A stretch of DNA of 64,000 nucleotides from Molossus alvarezi (Eukaryota; Chordata; Mammalia; Chiroptera; Molossidae): contig CM073896.1 in the NCBI GenBank assembly GCA_037176705.1, positions 25,742,708 through 25,806,707 of the forward strand, given 5' to 3'. The notes below the pieces were generated by a model that ran no database searches, was not told the origin of the DNA, and was given only the letters and a program-made list of their open reading frames with translations. The position numbers and the translations under genes were made by a program. The first letter of the stretch is position 1; every line of letters begins with the position of its first letter. This document shows positions 22,084 through 34,299 of this stretch, one piece after another.

Positions 22084-24003
22084 TCTTGAAAGAAGATCCA
22101 AGTACTGCATTTCCATGGCTGCCACAGGTGGATAATTTTATTTGAACACAAAGTTTTAAAATGTATCAATTTATCTATGTAGTCATTTATTCCTCTGATT
22201 CATTCAGTTCATATCAAATGTCAAGCGTTCAGGATATTATGGTGAATATGAAATATTTATTATCTTTCTCAAGGAGCTTAAAATCTGATTGTAGGGAAAA
22301 TAACAATAAAAGAGTTTATCATAGATTATTACAGATGTTACAATAAGGTTATATGTAGAAAATTCTCTCAATAAGGATTTAATCCCTAACCCAGTCTTCA
22401 GGTATTCCTGTCTTTCTAGAGTAAATATAGATAAGCTGAAGTCTTAAAAAAGCATATCACATTTATACTAAGAAAATATAGACAGAAATTATGTACAAAA
22501 GACCACTTTAGAAAAAATTATTATCTTTGAACTTAGTTTAATATATTGAGGACAAGGTCAGGCTGTATGCATGAGTTTTTCATACCCCAAATCATTCAAA
22601 TTAACCAGAGCTTATTTTGCAAAAAATAAATTTATATAGTTCAACGATGAGAAAATATAGCATCAGCAGATCAGAAATAAGAAGCAATTCCAGAAAGCGA
22701 ATAGGATTAGATTAATAAAAGTACTAGAAAACCAAAGCTCCACTCTGCTAGGGTAAATTGCAATGTTAGAGATGGCAAAACTGCTGTCTCAGAGTAGCCT
22801 AGGCCAGAGTAATAATAGGTGATGTCTGGGTTAGCAGTTGGAAATTATTTCGGAAGGAGGTGCAGCCAGGGACTACCACACCCTTTTCTTAGTCCCAATA
22901 TACACAGAGCTTGAGCTGAATGGTAAGCACTAATTGCACACTAAAGAAACTAACTTCGTAGGAAGGGCTTTTAGTAGAATATGGACAAAACACATTGAGA
23001 AATAATGATATGTGTGATTGGTTTAGCCTTGGCTTTTCCTGTCAAGCATCCTTACATAAATACACTTCTAAAAATATGCTCATCTAATAACATAGAGTAA
23101 CTGTTTCTGGTATAACTGAGAACACGAGTTTCCACTGTTCAAAAATTATCACTCAAATATCTTATTAATTATAGCCTGAGAGATGTCTATCCACTGCTCA
23201 TGCATTTTTTTCATAGTTCAGTTTTTCATATTCTGTAACGTGTAAATTGTAAAGTTTAGTACTAGCAATATTCTTTATGTTTCTGTTTCAGTAAGGACAA
23301 ATTATTTCATGACCATAAAGTAAGAATATAAATATAATCAATTTATAATAGCTAATATAACCCTGGTCCTCCAGGGTTATGGGAGCAATTTTCTTTAGTC
23401 ACAATTACAGGACTTTGGACACTAAGCAGCAGTAGTAGAAAGATCAGTATAAGAGATGCTAAATCCATGTGGATAAGCTCATGTGCAATTTCTACTCCAA
23501 TCGCCATATCCAATGATCGGACTCTAATTAAGTTAGATCAAAGAAGCAAGAGAGGAATGATGAGTGGCATTTATAAGTGGGCCATCTTGTCTACCTAATT
23601 ATTTGGAGCTGCATATGCAGTAGAGACTTTGATATGAATTTGCAAGAATACAAATTCTCTCTCACTATAGATTTATTCTGAGAAGTCTAACCATATATGG
23701 TTTTACCAAGCACTCAAAACTAGCTCTCTAAATTTTCCCATCCATTTCTCTGACCATCCTGCAATCCACAAAACACTGAGCAAGGACTAGAGTATTTCTC
23801 AGCTTCCATCTTTTACAGACACAATGCATCATGAGATTAACCACACTATTTGGAGTTCTATGTATTAATAAGAATTCCCTTTTCCATTTTAATTCAAAGT
23901 CACCACAAAGTTGGTCTATAAAGTGGCAGTTGTTTATATCTAGTTTATACAAGAATGTCCTGCACAATCAATATATAAAACAGACTTAACTAGAAAAGTC
24001 ATA
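22084..24003. other. AT-rich unassigned DNA
   Basis: Nearly 2 kb without a recognisable gene or repeat. The open frames are short and lack motifs. Confidence 0.45.
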
Positions 24004-24011
24004 TGAAAGAC

Positions 24012-24251
24012 AATTTTTTAAAAATATATTCCATTTGTTAAAAAAAAAAAAGTTTTTGTTGATTATTTAGCGAGAGAAAGTGAAAAAGAGATAGAAATAA
24101 ATATCAGTTGGCTACCTCCTGCTTGCCCTCTACTGGGGATTGAGCCCTCAGTCAGGGCGTGTGTACCAAGACCTCTCAGTCTATGGGAATTGTACCGAGA
24201 CCTCTCAGTCTATGGGACAAAGCTTAACCCACTGAGCCACACTTGCTGGGC
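24012..24251 (-). mobile_element. VES-type SINE with a 29-bp internal duplication
   Basis: A classic-form VES in minus orientation, flanked by 'tgaaagac' at 24004-24011 and 24252-24259. Within the tRNA-derived part, a 29-bp segment is repeated head to tail (24162-24190 and 24191-24219, three mismatches), so the B-box region is present twice. Confidence 0.85.
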
Positions 24252-24259
24252 TGAAAGAC

Positions 24260-24672
24260 CTAATATTAAGTTGAGGGCTATGAAAACCAATTTTAAGCAG
24301 GCTGCTGCAACATTCAGGTATCTTTAAAGATAACTCCAACAAAAATATTAAAGTTAGATTTAAAGGAATATAATAAAGACATTCAACCAACTAAAATAAT
24401 TATCTATTAATCCAAGTGAGAAATGATAAAACATAAACTGACAATGTTGCTATAAAAAGTGAAAAGTCAGTTACAGTAGAACAACATTTTTTAAATACAT
24501 TTTTTAAATACAAACGGTCTATAATTTTAAGTAATGATATAATTTAAAATGCTCTGGTAATTTGATGACAACTTTATTGGTTGTAAAATCATATCTATGG
24601 GTTTACCTAAATTAAAATTATTTTTCAAAGATATATATATATATCTTAATTAATATATATATATATATATTA
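24260..24672. other. AT-rich unassigned DNA with a TA run
   Basis: No gene is seen. A (TA)n tract with 'ttaattaatt' interruptions lies at about 24632-24672, directly against the tail of the next SINE. Confidence 0.5.
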
Positions 24673-24726
24673 ATCCTCACCCAAGGATATTTTTTTCACT
24701 GATTTCTAGATTGAATGGAAGGGAAG

Positions 24727-24765
<39 letters not shown>

Positions 24766-24927
24766 TTATATGTGAGAGAGACATATCAATTGGCTGTCTT
24801 CTGCATGACCCTGACTAGGGTCGAGGATTGAACCCAAAACCGAGGTATGTGCCCTTAACTGGGAATTGAACTCGAGACCCATTGGTCCACAGCCAACACT
24901 CTAACCACTGAGCAAAGCCCATCAGGA
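24673..24927 (-). mobile_element. VES-type SINE (hairpin-tail form)
   Basis: The tail 'aatcctcacccaaggata', a GA microsatellite (about 24731-24761), 'gtatgtgcccttaactggga' and the head 'gagcaaagcccatcagg' run in minus orientation. No clear target duplication, partly because the left flank is a TA repeat. Confidence 0.85.
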
Positions 24928-27164
24928 CCTTAAGTAAACACATATATTTTACTCTCATAATTAATAGTGCTAATAGGAATGCATAAAAATATTAACACAC
25001 TTACTTTTGAGAGGCATAGATTTGTCCTTGAATCTTTTCTATTTTTATGACTGTTTATTCACTTTGATTGAAGAACACAAATGCCAATGTTTGGATCAAT
25101 TCAAACCAGACATTGGGAATAGAATTTGTCACTCTATATTCTAAAAATTGAGGGAATAAACAGATAGCATGATGACAAATGGAATTACTGAATTAGCAAA
25201 TACAAATGCAAAGTACTGATTAACATTTGTGTTAGTCTCTCAGGAGGCCATGTCTTTAAAAGTAGGTAATTATAACATATAATATCCTATGTAAACAACA
25301 TTTAGTTATACGTGTCTGTCTACCTATCATCTATTTATCAATCTGTCTAAATTTGTCTAAACTCCTTGAAGAAAGAGGCAAGAATTAATTTTGTGCATTT
25401 TATGGGAAGAGCCTAGAAAAACAATTAACTGATATAAACACTAAATTGTTAAAAACAACTAAACCCATTAAGAGTACTTACAGGAAAATATACATTCAGG
25501 ACAATGAATTTCTGGACTGTATTTCTTCTAGTGCTCATGCATTTTCCCAAATTTTTAGATGTTTTGTCATTTTGTTAATTTTAAGGAGGATCATGAGGAG
25601 TATGTCAGCTCTTTAATTCTCTTCCTCCATATCCCATTTTTGTATCCTTCCATTCCTGTGTTTAAATTAATTCTTACACAGAGCAGAAATAAATGCCACT
25701 GATGCATCCAACCATTTACGGGACAAGTTCTATTTTTATTTTAAATTTTAAAATTGAAACATAAAATTTCTAGTAAAGTGTTTAATTTTTCCTTTCTTCC
25801 TATTTTCAATCTCCAACATGTTCATACTAATTATCAGCCATACTTTTGGGTTTATGACTTGAACATTAATGTCTTTTCCACTGCACACCATCTGACATAA
25901 CGTTGAAATTAATGAAACATAAATGGCACATTTCTTTAGTTTCCAAAGCTACAGTTAAACAATTTTTTACTGTACCTTTGGTTCCTTTGATTGATTTTTC
26001 TCTGAGTGTTGAGATATACCCTTCTGGAGACATCATCTTGAAGTCAGATCTTGAAACATTGTTTTTTTAAAAAGCAAGTATTCATTACAACAAATTTTAT
26101 ACAATCACATGATCTGGGCTTTTAAATTATTCATCAAACAATGATGTAAGTCAAAATTCTGGTGTTATCTGGTATTAGCAGAACAGTAATTAATTTTAAG
26201 ATATTACACAGCTTACACTATATCCAGAAAAACCAAAATCAAATTTGAGTGTACGTAACCAAGAGCAAAATCCAGTTCACACCAGCCCCAGCCCCTTTGT
26301 AGCATGGATAGCTCTGCCTCTTGTCATTGACACCACAGCAGAGAACACTGATGAAGAGCATATGACCACACCCTAAAGCCAGATGTTTGCTTTACTCCAG
26401 AACCTTAACCTGGATATAGAGTTTATGTCCTCTTTTCTCATGTTGCTCTCTGCTACAGGATTTGGGGATTCTATCTGATTGGGATAGTCAAGGTCAGATT
26501 CTGGTTCCTACTTATTGGAAGATCACAATATGATCAATTCCCTACAGATAGTAAGGCTGTGTAAAGATGCTGAATAGAAACCATTAGATTGCAACTAATA
26601 TCCATTACACTTTTAAATGAGCATTGATATCTTGATGCTATAAATAGAAGAGTAAGACTGACTTGATTGTCCTTGTTCTGCTTGCCACAGAAATTCATCT
26701 TTCTTGTATGTGATAATTCTTACAATATTTCACTTTACCTCCTTTACAGACCTTTAAACTATATTGAGTTTCTTGGAAAAGAAGCAAGCAAAGAAGCTAT
26801 TGTGATGGTTTAAGAGGTATACTGATAGCATACCATATTAAAATTAGCTATTAAAAATTGTGATTGCATAGTTAAAGAAAGCTATAAAATAAAAAAAAAT
26901 TAAACCATTTAATGTAAAACCTACAACATTCTTAATGGCAAATACATGAAAACAATAACAAGCACAGTAAAAAAAAATACCATTATGCAGAACACTTTTC
27001 TAGAAAATGATTCTCATTTGAATCTAAGTGTGGATACTCAATTTAACTCCCTTGTCCAATGTAGCAGCAGCTCTCATTATTACTGCACATTCTAATCCTC
27101 ACTATTCTGAACCTGCATGCTTGTTCATAGATTTAAAACAAATAGAATTTCATTTATTTAATTT
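24928..27164. other. AT-rich unassigned DNA
   Basis: This 2.2-kb stretch is the longest repeat-poor part of the window. I see no open frame of note, no splice-exon-like block and no RNA gene. A slightly GC-richer patch at 26270-26480 has no motif I can name. Confidence 0.45.
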
Positions 27165-27269
27165 TAATTTTAATTTTTTATTTTAGAGAGAGGAAGGGAA
27201 AGGGAGATAGAAACATCAATGAGAGAGAACATTGATTAGCCACCTCCTGCATGTCCCCAAAGGGAATTT
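27165..27269 (-). mobile_element. Old VES SINE, tail half (split by L1)
   Basis: The A-rich tail, GA-rich stretch and 'agccacctcctgcatgtccc' in minus orientation break off at the L1 target site. The missing head half is at 33843-33937, 6.6 kb away. Confidence 0.88.
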
Positions 27270-27525
27270 TATTTTATTATTTTATTATTTTTTTATTAAT
27301 TAATTTTTGTTACAGATGTTTCTCCTTTTTCCCCCACTGATTCCCCCCTCCCCCTCCCTCCCTGCCCTTTCCCCAGATTGTTGTCCCTGTCCACTGTTCA
27401 TGCATACATGCATATAAGTTCTGTGGTTCATCCCTCCCCCAACTTCCCCCTCTTTAGGGGATTGTCAGTCTGTACCCCACTTCCGCGTCTCTGGGACTAC
27501 CCCATTCCTCAAACTGTTATGTTCA

Positions 27526-30500
27526 TTATATTCCACAAATAAGTGAGATTATATGAAACTTGTCTTTCTCTGTTTGGCTTGTATCACTTAGGATGATACT
27601 TTCAAGGACCCTCCATGTAGTCTCAAAGGATAAGCAATCTTTCTTTCTTACCGCTGCGTAGTACTCTATTGTGTATATACACCACAGCTTTTTGATCCAT
27701 TCGTCTACTGATGGACACTTGGGCTGTTTCCAGATCACAGCGATTGTAAATAGTGCTGCTAAAACATGGGGGTACATATATTCTTTCTGATTGGTGTTTT
27801 ATGCTTCTTAGGATATATTCCTAGAAGTGGGATCACTGGGTCAAATGGAGAATCAATTTTTAATTTTTTGAGGTGACACCATATTGTTTTCCATAGTGGC
27901 TGCACCAGTCTGAATTCCCACCAGCAGTGTACTAGAGTCCCCTTTTCTCCACACCCTCGCCAACACTTGTTGTTTGATGATTTGTTGATGGCGGCCATTC
28001 TGACAAGTGTTAATTTGCATCTCTCTGATGATTAGTGATGATGAGCATTTCTTCATATGTTTCTTAGCCATTTGTATGTCCCATTTGGAGAGGTGTCTAT
28101 TTAGTTCCTCTGCCCATTTTTTTTTTTTTTTATCCTCATCCGAGGACATTTTTCCATTTTTTGTACAGACAGAGTGGGAGGGAGAGAGAGGAAGAGAGAG
28201 AGAGGGAAACATTGATGTGAAAGGGACACATCGACTGGCTGCCACCCGCACGACCAATTAGGGCCGGGGACAAACTGCCACCGAGGTACATGCCCTTAGC
28301 GGGAACCGAACCCGGGCCTCTCCGGACCACAGGCCAATGCTCCAACCGCTGAGCCAAACCAGCCAGGGCCTCTGCCCATTTTTTAATTGGGTTCTTTGTC
28401 TTCCTTTTGTGGAGTTGTATGAGCAGTATATATGTATTGGAAATTAACCCCTTATCTGATATATCATTGGCAATTATGCTCTCCCATACAGTGGGTAGCC
28501 TTTCCGTTTTGATGATTGTATCTTTCGCTGTGCAGAAGCTTTTGAGTTTGATGTAGTCCCATGTGTTCATTTTCTCCTTTGTTTCTATTGCCTTAGGTGA
28601 TGTGTCAGTAAAAATTCTGCTGCGTATGATGTCTGAAATTTTGTTGCCCACAGTCTCTTCTAGGATTTTTATGGATCATGAGTTACATTTAACTCTTTTA
28701 TTTATTGTATGTTTATTCTCGTGTAGGGTGTAAGTTGATGGTCTAGTTACATTTTTCTGCAAGTAGCTGTCCAATTTTCCCAGCACTATTTATTAAAGAG
28801 GTTGTCCTTACTCCACTGTATGCTTTTGCCACCGTTGTCAAATATTAATTGAGCATATTGCCTTGGGTCCATTTCTGGGTTCTCTGTTCTGTTCCACTGG
28901 TCTATATACCTGTTCTTGTGCCAGTACCAGGCTGTTTTGATTATAGTGGCTTTGTAGTATAACCTGAAATCTGGTATTGTGATCCCTCCAACTTTGTTCT
29001 TCCTTTTCAAGATTTCTGTGGCTATTTGAGGCCTTTTTTGGTTCCATATGAACTTTTGAAGTAATTGTTCTAATTCTGTGAAGTATGCCATTGGTATTTT
29101 GATGGGGATTGCGTTGAATCTATAGATTGCTTTGGGTAATATGGACATTTTAATGATGTTAATTCTCCCAATCCATGAACAGGGTATGTGCTTCCACTTT
29201 TTTATATCTTCCTCTATTTCTTGTTTCAATGACCTGTAGTTTTCTGCGAATAGGTCCTTTATTTCTTTGGTTAAATTTATTCCTATGTATCTTAATTTTT
29301 TTGCCGCAATGGTAAATGGGATTGTTTTATTAGTTTCTCTTTCTGTGAGTTCATGATTGGTGTATAAGAATGTCATCGATTTCTTGATGTTAATTTTGTA
29401 TCCTGCTACTTTGCCAAATTCATTTATTAAGTTTAGTAAACTTTTGATGGAGTCTTTGGGGTTTTCTAGGTACAGTATCATGTCATCTGCAAATAATGAC
29501 AATTTCACTTCCTCCTTTCCAATTTGGATTCCTTTTATTTTTTCTTCCTGTCTGATTGCTGTGGCTAAGACTTCCAGTACTATGTTAAATAGGAGTGGCG
29601 AAAGTGGGCATCCTTGCCTTGTTCCTACTCTTAACGGAAATGCTTTTAGTTTTTGCCCATTGAGTATGATGTTGGCTGTAGGTCTTTCATATATGGCCTT
29701 TACTATGTCTAGATATGATCCCTCTATTCCCACACTGCTGAGCATTTTTATCAGAAATGAATGCTGGATTTTGTCGAAGGATTTTTCAGCATCTATTGAT
29801 ATTATCATGTGGTTTTTATTTTTCATTTTATTTATGAAAATGTGGTGTATCACATTTATGGATTTGCAAATATTGTACCAGCCTTGCATCCCTGGGATGA
29901 ATCCCACTTGGTCATGGTGGATAATTTTTTTGGTGTATTGCTGGATCCGATTTGCTAGTATTTTGTTCAGGATTTTGGCATCTATGCTCATCAGGGATAT
30001 TGGCCTGTAGTTTTCTTTCTTTGTTGTGTCTTTTTCTAGTTTTGAAATTGAAATTATGCTGGCTTCATAAAAAGAGTTTGGAAGTCTTCCTTTTTCTTGA
30101 ATTTTTTGAAATAGTTTGAGGAGAATGGGTATTAATTCTTCTTTGAATGTTCAGTAAAACTCCCCCGTGAAACCATTCGGGCCTGGGATTTTGTTTGCTG
30201 GGAGAGTCTTGATTACATCTTCAATTTCTTCTGTTGTTATTGGTCTGTTCACGTTTTCTATCTCTTCCTGATCCAGTATTGGGAGACTATGTGTTTCTAG
30301 AAATTTGTCCATTTCGCTTAGATTGTCGAATTTGTTACCATATAATTGTTCATAGTAGTTGTTAACGATCTTTTGTATTTCTGTGGTGTCATTTGTTATT
30401 TCTCCTCTTTCATTTCTGATTTTGTGTATTTGGGTTCTCTCTCTTTGTTTCTTGGTGAGTCTAGCTAAGGGTCCATCAATCTTGTTTATCTTTTCGAAAA

Positions 30501-31620
30501 ACCAGCTCTTTGTTTTATTGATCCTCTGAATTATTTTTCGGTCTCTATGTCATTTATTTCTGCTCTGATTCTTACTATTTCCTTCCTTCTACTTGCTCTG
30601 GGGTTTTCTTTTTGTTTGCTCTCTAATTCTTTAAGTTGTGAGGTTAGATAGTCTATTAGAGATTTTCATTCTTTTTTGAGGTAGGCCTGTCGTGCTATGA
30701 ACTTCCCTCTCAGAACTGCTTTTGCTGCATCCCATAGATTTTGTGTTGTTGTGTCTTCATTTTCATTGGTTTTCAGGAAGTTTTTTATTTCTTCCTTGAT
30801 CTCCTCGGTGACCCGTTCATTGTTTTATAACATGCTATTTAGCTTCCATGTGTTCAAATGTGTTTGTATGTTCTTCTTGCAATTGATTTCTAGTTTCATG
30901 CCATTGTGGTCTGAGAAGATGCTTGATATAATTTCAATCTTCTTGAATTTGTAGAGACTTAGTTTGTGCCCTAACATGTGGTCTATCTTTGAGAATGTTC
31001 CATGTGCACTTGAGAAGAATGTGAATTCTGTAGTTTTGGGGTGTAGTTCTCAGTAGATATCTATTAAATCCTTTTGGTCTAGTGCTTCATTTAGAGTCTC
31101 TGTTTCCTTGCTAATTTTTTGTCTAGAGGATCTATGCAGTGATGTGAGCAGGGTGTTGAAGTCCCCTGCTATGATTGTACTGCTATCGATTTCTCCTTTG
31201 AAGTCCTCCAGAAGTTTTTTAATATATTTTGGTGCTCCTATATTGGGTGCATATATGTTTATCAAGGTTATATCTTCCTGTTGGATAGATCCTTTCAATA
31301 TTATGTAGTGGCCTTCTTTGTCTCTAGTTATGGCCTTCATTCCAAAATCTATTTTATCAGATATAAGTATTACTACCCCAGTTTTTTTTTTTTTTTCTTT
31401 TCTGTTTGCTTGAAAGATTTTTTTCCATCCCTTCACTTTCAATATATGTGAGTCTTTTGTTGTGAGGTGTTATTTTGTAAACAACATATAGATGAGTCAT
31501 GCTTTCTTATCCAATCAGCTACTCTATATCTTTTTATGGGAGCATTCAGTCCATTTACATTTAAGGTGATAATTGATATGTACTTATTTATTGCCATTTT
31601 TGTTTAGTGTGGTTCTATTT
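27526..31620 (-). pseudogene. L1 ORF2 remnant with long RT stretch
   Basis: ORF2p carries the endonuclease and reverse transcriptase. An endonuclease piece at 31050-31442 contains LINIYAPN and AGDFNTLL, the latter the metal-site region. The 401-codon frame at 28786-29991 covers the palm and thumb, with [14 protein letters not shown] and the active site [12 protein letters not shown] near residue 168. The C-terminal pieces end in HIISLICGI at 27526. A VES SINE interrupts the C-terminal part at 28123-28368. Upstream stops separate the endonuclease from the RT, so no complete ORF2p is possible. Confidence 0.92.
28123..28368 (-). mobile_element. Young VES SINE inside L1 ORF2
   Basis: A complete hairpin-tail VES in minus orientation with little visible decay. 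The 16-bp duplication 'cctctgcccatttttt' (28107-28122 and 28369-28384) is perfect. Head 'gccctggctggtttggctca' and a well-formed B box (GGTTCGGTTCCC) are present on the minus strand. It is the youngest layer of the nest. Confidence 0.95.
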
Positions 31621-31689
31621 TCCTTCCCATTTCTCCTGGTAATTACAGCAGTCCTTTTAACATTTCTTGCAGTGCTGGTTTGGTGCTAA

Positions 31690-32555
31690 TGTATTCCCTT
31701 TGCCTTTTTTTGTCTGAAAAGCTCTTTATTTGACCTTCTATTTTGAATGATAGCCTTGCTGGGTAGAGTAGTCTTGGATTCAGATCCTTGTTTTTCATGA
31801 CCTTGATTACTTCATGCCATTCCCTTCGAGTCTGTAGTATTTCTTGTGAAAAGTCAGCTGAGAGCCTTATGGGGGTTTCCTTTGTAGGTAACCTGTTGCT
31901 TATCTCTTGCTGCTTTTAGGATTCTGTCTTTGTCTTTAATTTTTGGCAGTTTAATTACTATGTGTCTTGGTATGGGCCTGTTTGGGTTCTTCTTACTTGG
32001 GGCTCTCTGTGCTTCTTGAACTTGAATGCTTCTTCCTTCACCAAATTAGGGAAGTTTTCTGTCACTATTTCTTTGAATATATTCTCTAGCCCTCGCTTAT
32101 TTTCTTCTTCTTCAGGGACTCCTATAATGCGAATATTATTTTGTTTCCAGTTGTCCCACAGTTCTCTTAAGCTGTCTTCCTGTTTTTTAATCGTTTTTTC
32201 CTTTTTATTTTCTGATTGGTTGATTTCTTCTAGCCTGTCTTCTAATTCACTGATACGGTCCTCAGCTTCCCCTACTCTGCTTTTTATACCTTCCAATGTG
32301 TTTTCATTCTGATATGTCATTCTTCATTTCTTCCTGTCGGTTTTTCATTTCCAACTGGTTTATTTTCAACATTTCTATGTCTTTACTCATTGTGCTCATG
32401 TCCTTACACATGCTGTTGAGCTTCCGCAACATCATGGCTCTAAATTCTAGTTCTGTTGACTTGCTTAACTGCACCTCATTTATTTCATGTTCCGTAGAGG
32501 TCTCTTGTTCTTTCATTTGGCTTTTGTTTCTGTTTCTCACCATTTTGGCTATCAC
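31690..32555 (-). pseudogene. L1 ORF1 remnant
   Basis: N-terminal frame 32304-32555 has the lead MVRNRNKSQMKEQ and a leucine/methionine-rich heptad segment. It is followed after a frameshift by 31958-32320 with VGEAEDRISELEDRLEEI (end of the coiled coil) and NNIRIIGVPEEEE (start of the RNA-binding domain). The rest of the C-terminal domain lies in broken frames to about 31690. The order matches L1 ORF1p. Confidence 0.85.
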
Positions 32556-33826
32556 AGTGGGCTTTGGAGTCTGCCAAATTTTCCCAGTGGGTGTTGGTGT
32601 TCTCCTGTTTGTGGCTCCCTCTCCTGGGTTTGGATGTGCCAGGGAGGACCCACTTTAAACACCACTGTCAAGTCTTAGCTTTTCTGGTTAGTGTTGCTCC
32701 CCCAGGGAATGGTAGTTATCCTCTAGCTTTTTTTTGCCTGGAGGCTGTTAGTAGAGGTCACCTGCAGACCCTTGTTTTCTGAGTTGCCTGAAAAACTCCC
32801 TCAGGTGCTCAGTGTAAGAGGATTTCCTGAGAGTGAGCCAGGTGTTCCTTGTTAATGGGCCTCACTTAGCATTTCAATGGCCACCAGGTGGGGTTGAATC
32901 TCTGAGGGAGGGGCTGCCCCCTCTCCCCAGGGCTCTGAGAAGGAGTAAAATGACCACAGTCCTGCGTGTCTACACTCAGAAAAGCTCTTAGCACCCTCCA
33001 AAACCCAAGTGTCCCCACACAGTTCCAGTCCAGTCTGCCTTCCCTCTGCCGGAGCCCAAGGTGAGTGGCTGCTGCCTATTTAGCCTCTGTCTGGACTCTG
33101 CGTCGTGGAGCTGCCTAGGACTTTTAACCCCAGCGCGCTGCTCCCAGCCAAGGGCGGCCGTGGCTGTGGCACCAGCTGAGGGGGTTGCACTCAGCAGAAG
33201 CCCCAGGACTGAGCCGCGGTAGCGGGACACTGCAGAGGTGGCAGTAGCGTCCAGCACAGTCCTCTGGTCCCCGCGAGTCCACGCGGCACCCGCCAAGGCC
33301 TTAGCACGCAGAGTTCGTGGGACTCAGCCTTGGTAGCAGCGTCCCGCTGAGTCCCCTGGTCCCCGCGAGTCTGTGTGGCACCAGCAGAGAGCCTAGCAGG
33401 CAACAGAGTTCCCAGGACCCATGCAGGGTCACAAGGGAGGCGGTAGCAGTAACTTCCCACCGAGTTCCCTGGTCCCGCTGAGTCCCCTCGTCCCTGCGAG
33501 TCTGTGTGGCTCCAGCCGAGAGCTTAGCAGGCAACAGAGTTCCCAGGGCCCATGCAGGGTCGCAAGGGAGTTGGTAGCAGTAACTTCCCGCCAAGTTCCC
33601 TGGTCCCTGCCCAGGCCGCTGCGGACCGTGGGCTCCTGGCCCCCTCTCGCTTCCTCGCAAGCCTACCAGGATTGAGTGGGTTTTTCTGGTTATGTGTTCC
33701 TCCAAGGTGTCTTTTGGTTGCCCTTTCCTGACGATTTGCCTTTATTTTCGTTGTAAATCCGGTTTGGTCTTGGGAGATGGTCTGTGTCGCTCCATTCACT
33801 TCGCCGCCCTTTCTCGATGTCTCTAC
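32556..33826 (-). promoter_or_regulatory. L1 5' UTR, GC-rich, with repeated units
   Basis: The 1.27 kb upstream of ORF1 is GC- and CpG-rich and ends at the target duplication, so the 5' end appears complete. It contains at least three head-to-tail, degenerate units at 33266-33357, 33358-33488 and 33489-33601, each beginning 'ggtccccgcgagtc' or a close variant. In mouse L1, 5' monomers of this sort carry promoter activity; by analogy these may too. The overlapping 80-134 codon frames here are UTR artefacts. Confidence 0.8.
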
Positions 33827-33842
33827 TCCCCAATGGGAATTT

Positions 33843-33937
33843 GACCTACAACTTGGGCATGTACCCTGAGCAGGAATCAAACAGGTGACCTCTTGGTGCA
33901 TGGGTTGATGCTCAACCACTGAGCCACACCAGCCAGG
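33843..33937 (-). mobile_element. Old VES SINE, head half (split by L1)
   Basis: 'cttgggcatgtaccctgag', 'aatcaaacaggtgacctctt' and 'ctgagccacaccagccagg' are the tRNA-derived head in minus orientation. It completes the SINE begun at 27165. Confidence 0.88.
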
Positions 33938-33948
33938 TAAATTTTATT

Positions 33949-34076
33949 ATATTTTATTTCAATTAATTAATTAATTAATTTATTTATTTTTGGTACATGC
34001 CCCTAGTGGGAACTGAACCTGGGACTCTCTGGTCTGCAGGCCAATGCTCCAACTGCTGAGCCAAACCGGCCAGGGC
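33949..34076 (-). mobile_element. Head-only VES-type SINE with an AAAT/AATT tail
   Basis: Only the tRNA-derived head (about 33991-34076) is present, with a directly attached (AATT/AAAT)n tail at 33958-33990. The usual middle and CT-rich parts are absent. Flanks 'taaattttatt' (33938-33948) and 'taattttatt' (34077-34086) look like its duplication. The same form occurs at 60921-61089. Confidence 0.8.
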
Positions 34077-34086
34077 TAATTTTATT

Positions 34087-34299
34087 TTTTTATATATATT
34101 TTTATGGATATTTTAGAGAGGAAGGGAGAGAGAGATAGAAACATCAGTGTGAAAGAGAAACATTGATTGGTTGCCTTGTGCACACCCCCTACTGGATACT
34201 GAGCCTGCAAAACCTGAGCATGTGTCCTGACCAGGAATTAAACCAAGGCCTCTCAATCTATGGGACGACCCTCAACCTACAGAGCCACACGAGTCAGGC
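34087..34299 (-). mobile_element. VES-type SINE (classic form)
   Basis: Tail, 'gagaggaagggagagagaga', 'cacaccccctactggatact' and the head 'gagccacacgagtcaggc' run in minus orientation with moderate decay. Confidence 0.85.

Larger units (their letters stand above)
27270..33826 (-). mobile_element. Full-length L1 inserted in a VES SINE
   Basis: A 16-bp duplication, 'tccccaaagggaattt' (27254-27269) and 'tccccaatgggaattt' (33827-33842), flanks the element. Removing 246 bp of later SINE leaves about 6.3 kb with 3' tail, 3' UTR, ORF2, ORF1 and a long GC-rich 5' UTR. It has the most complete 5' end in the window. Frame breaks in both ORFs make it inactive, but its longest ORF2 stretch (401 codons) makes it the best preserved copy here. 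Confidence 0.93.

Noticed and set aside
28786..29991. A 401-codon open frame that could be taken for a host gene
   Set aside because: It contains the L1 RT motifs ([12 protein letters not shown]) and lies inside an L1 bounded by a target duplication.
33301..33705. A 134-codon minus-strand frame rich in Gly, Pro and Arg
   Set aside because: It lies in the L1 5' UTR upstream of ORF1, overlaps other frames equally long, and reflects GC-rich repeated units.
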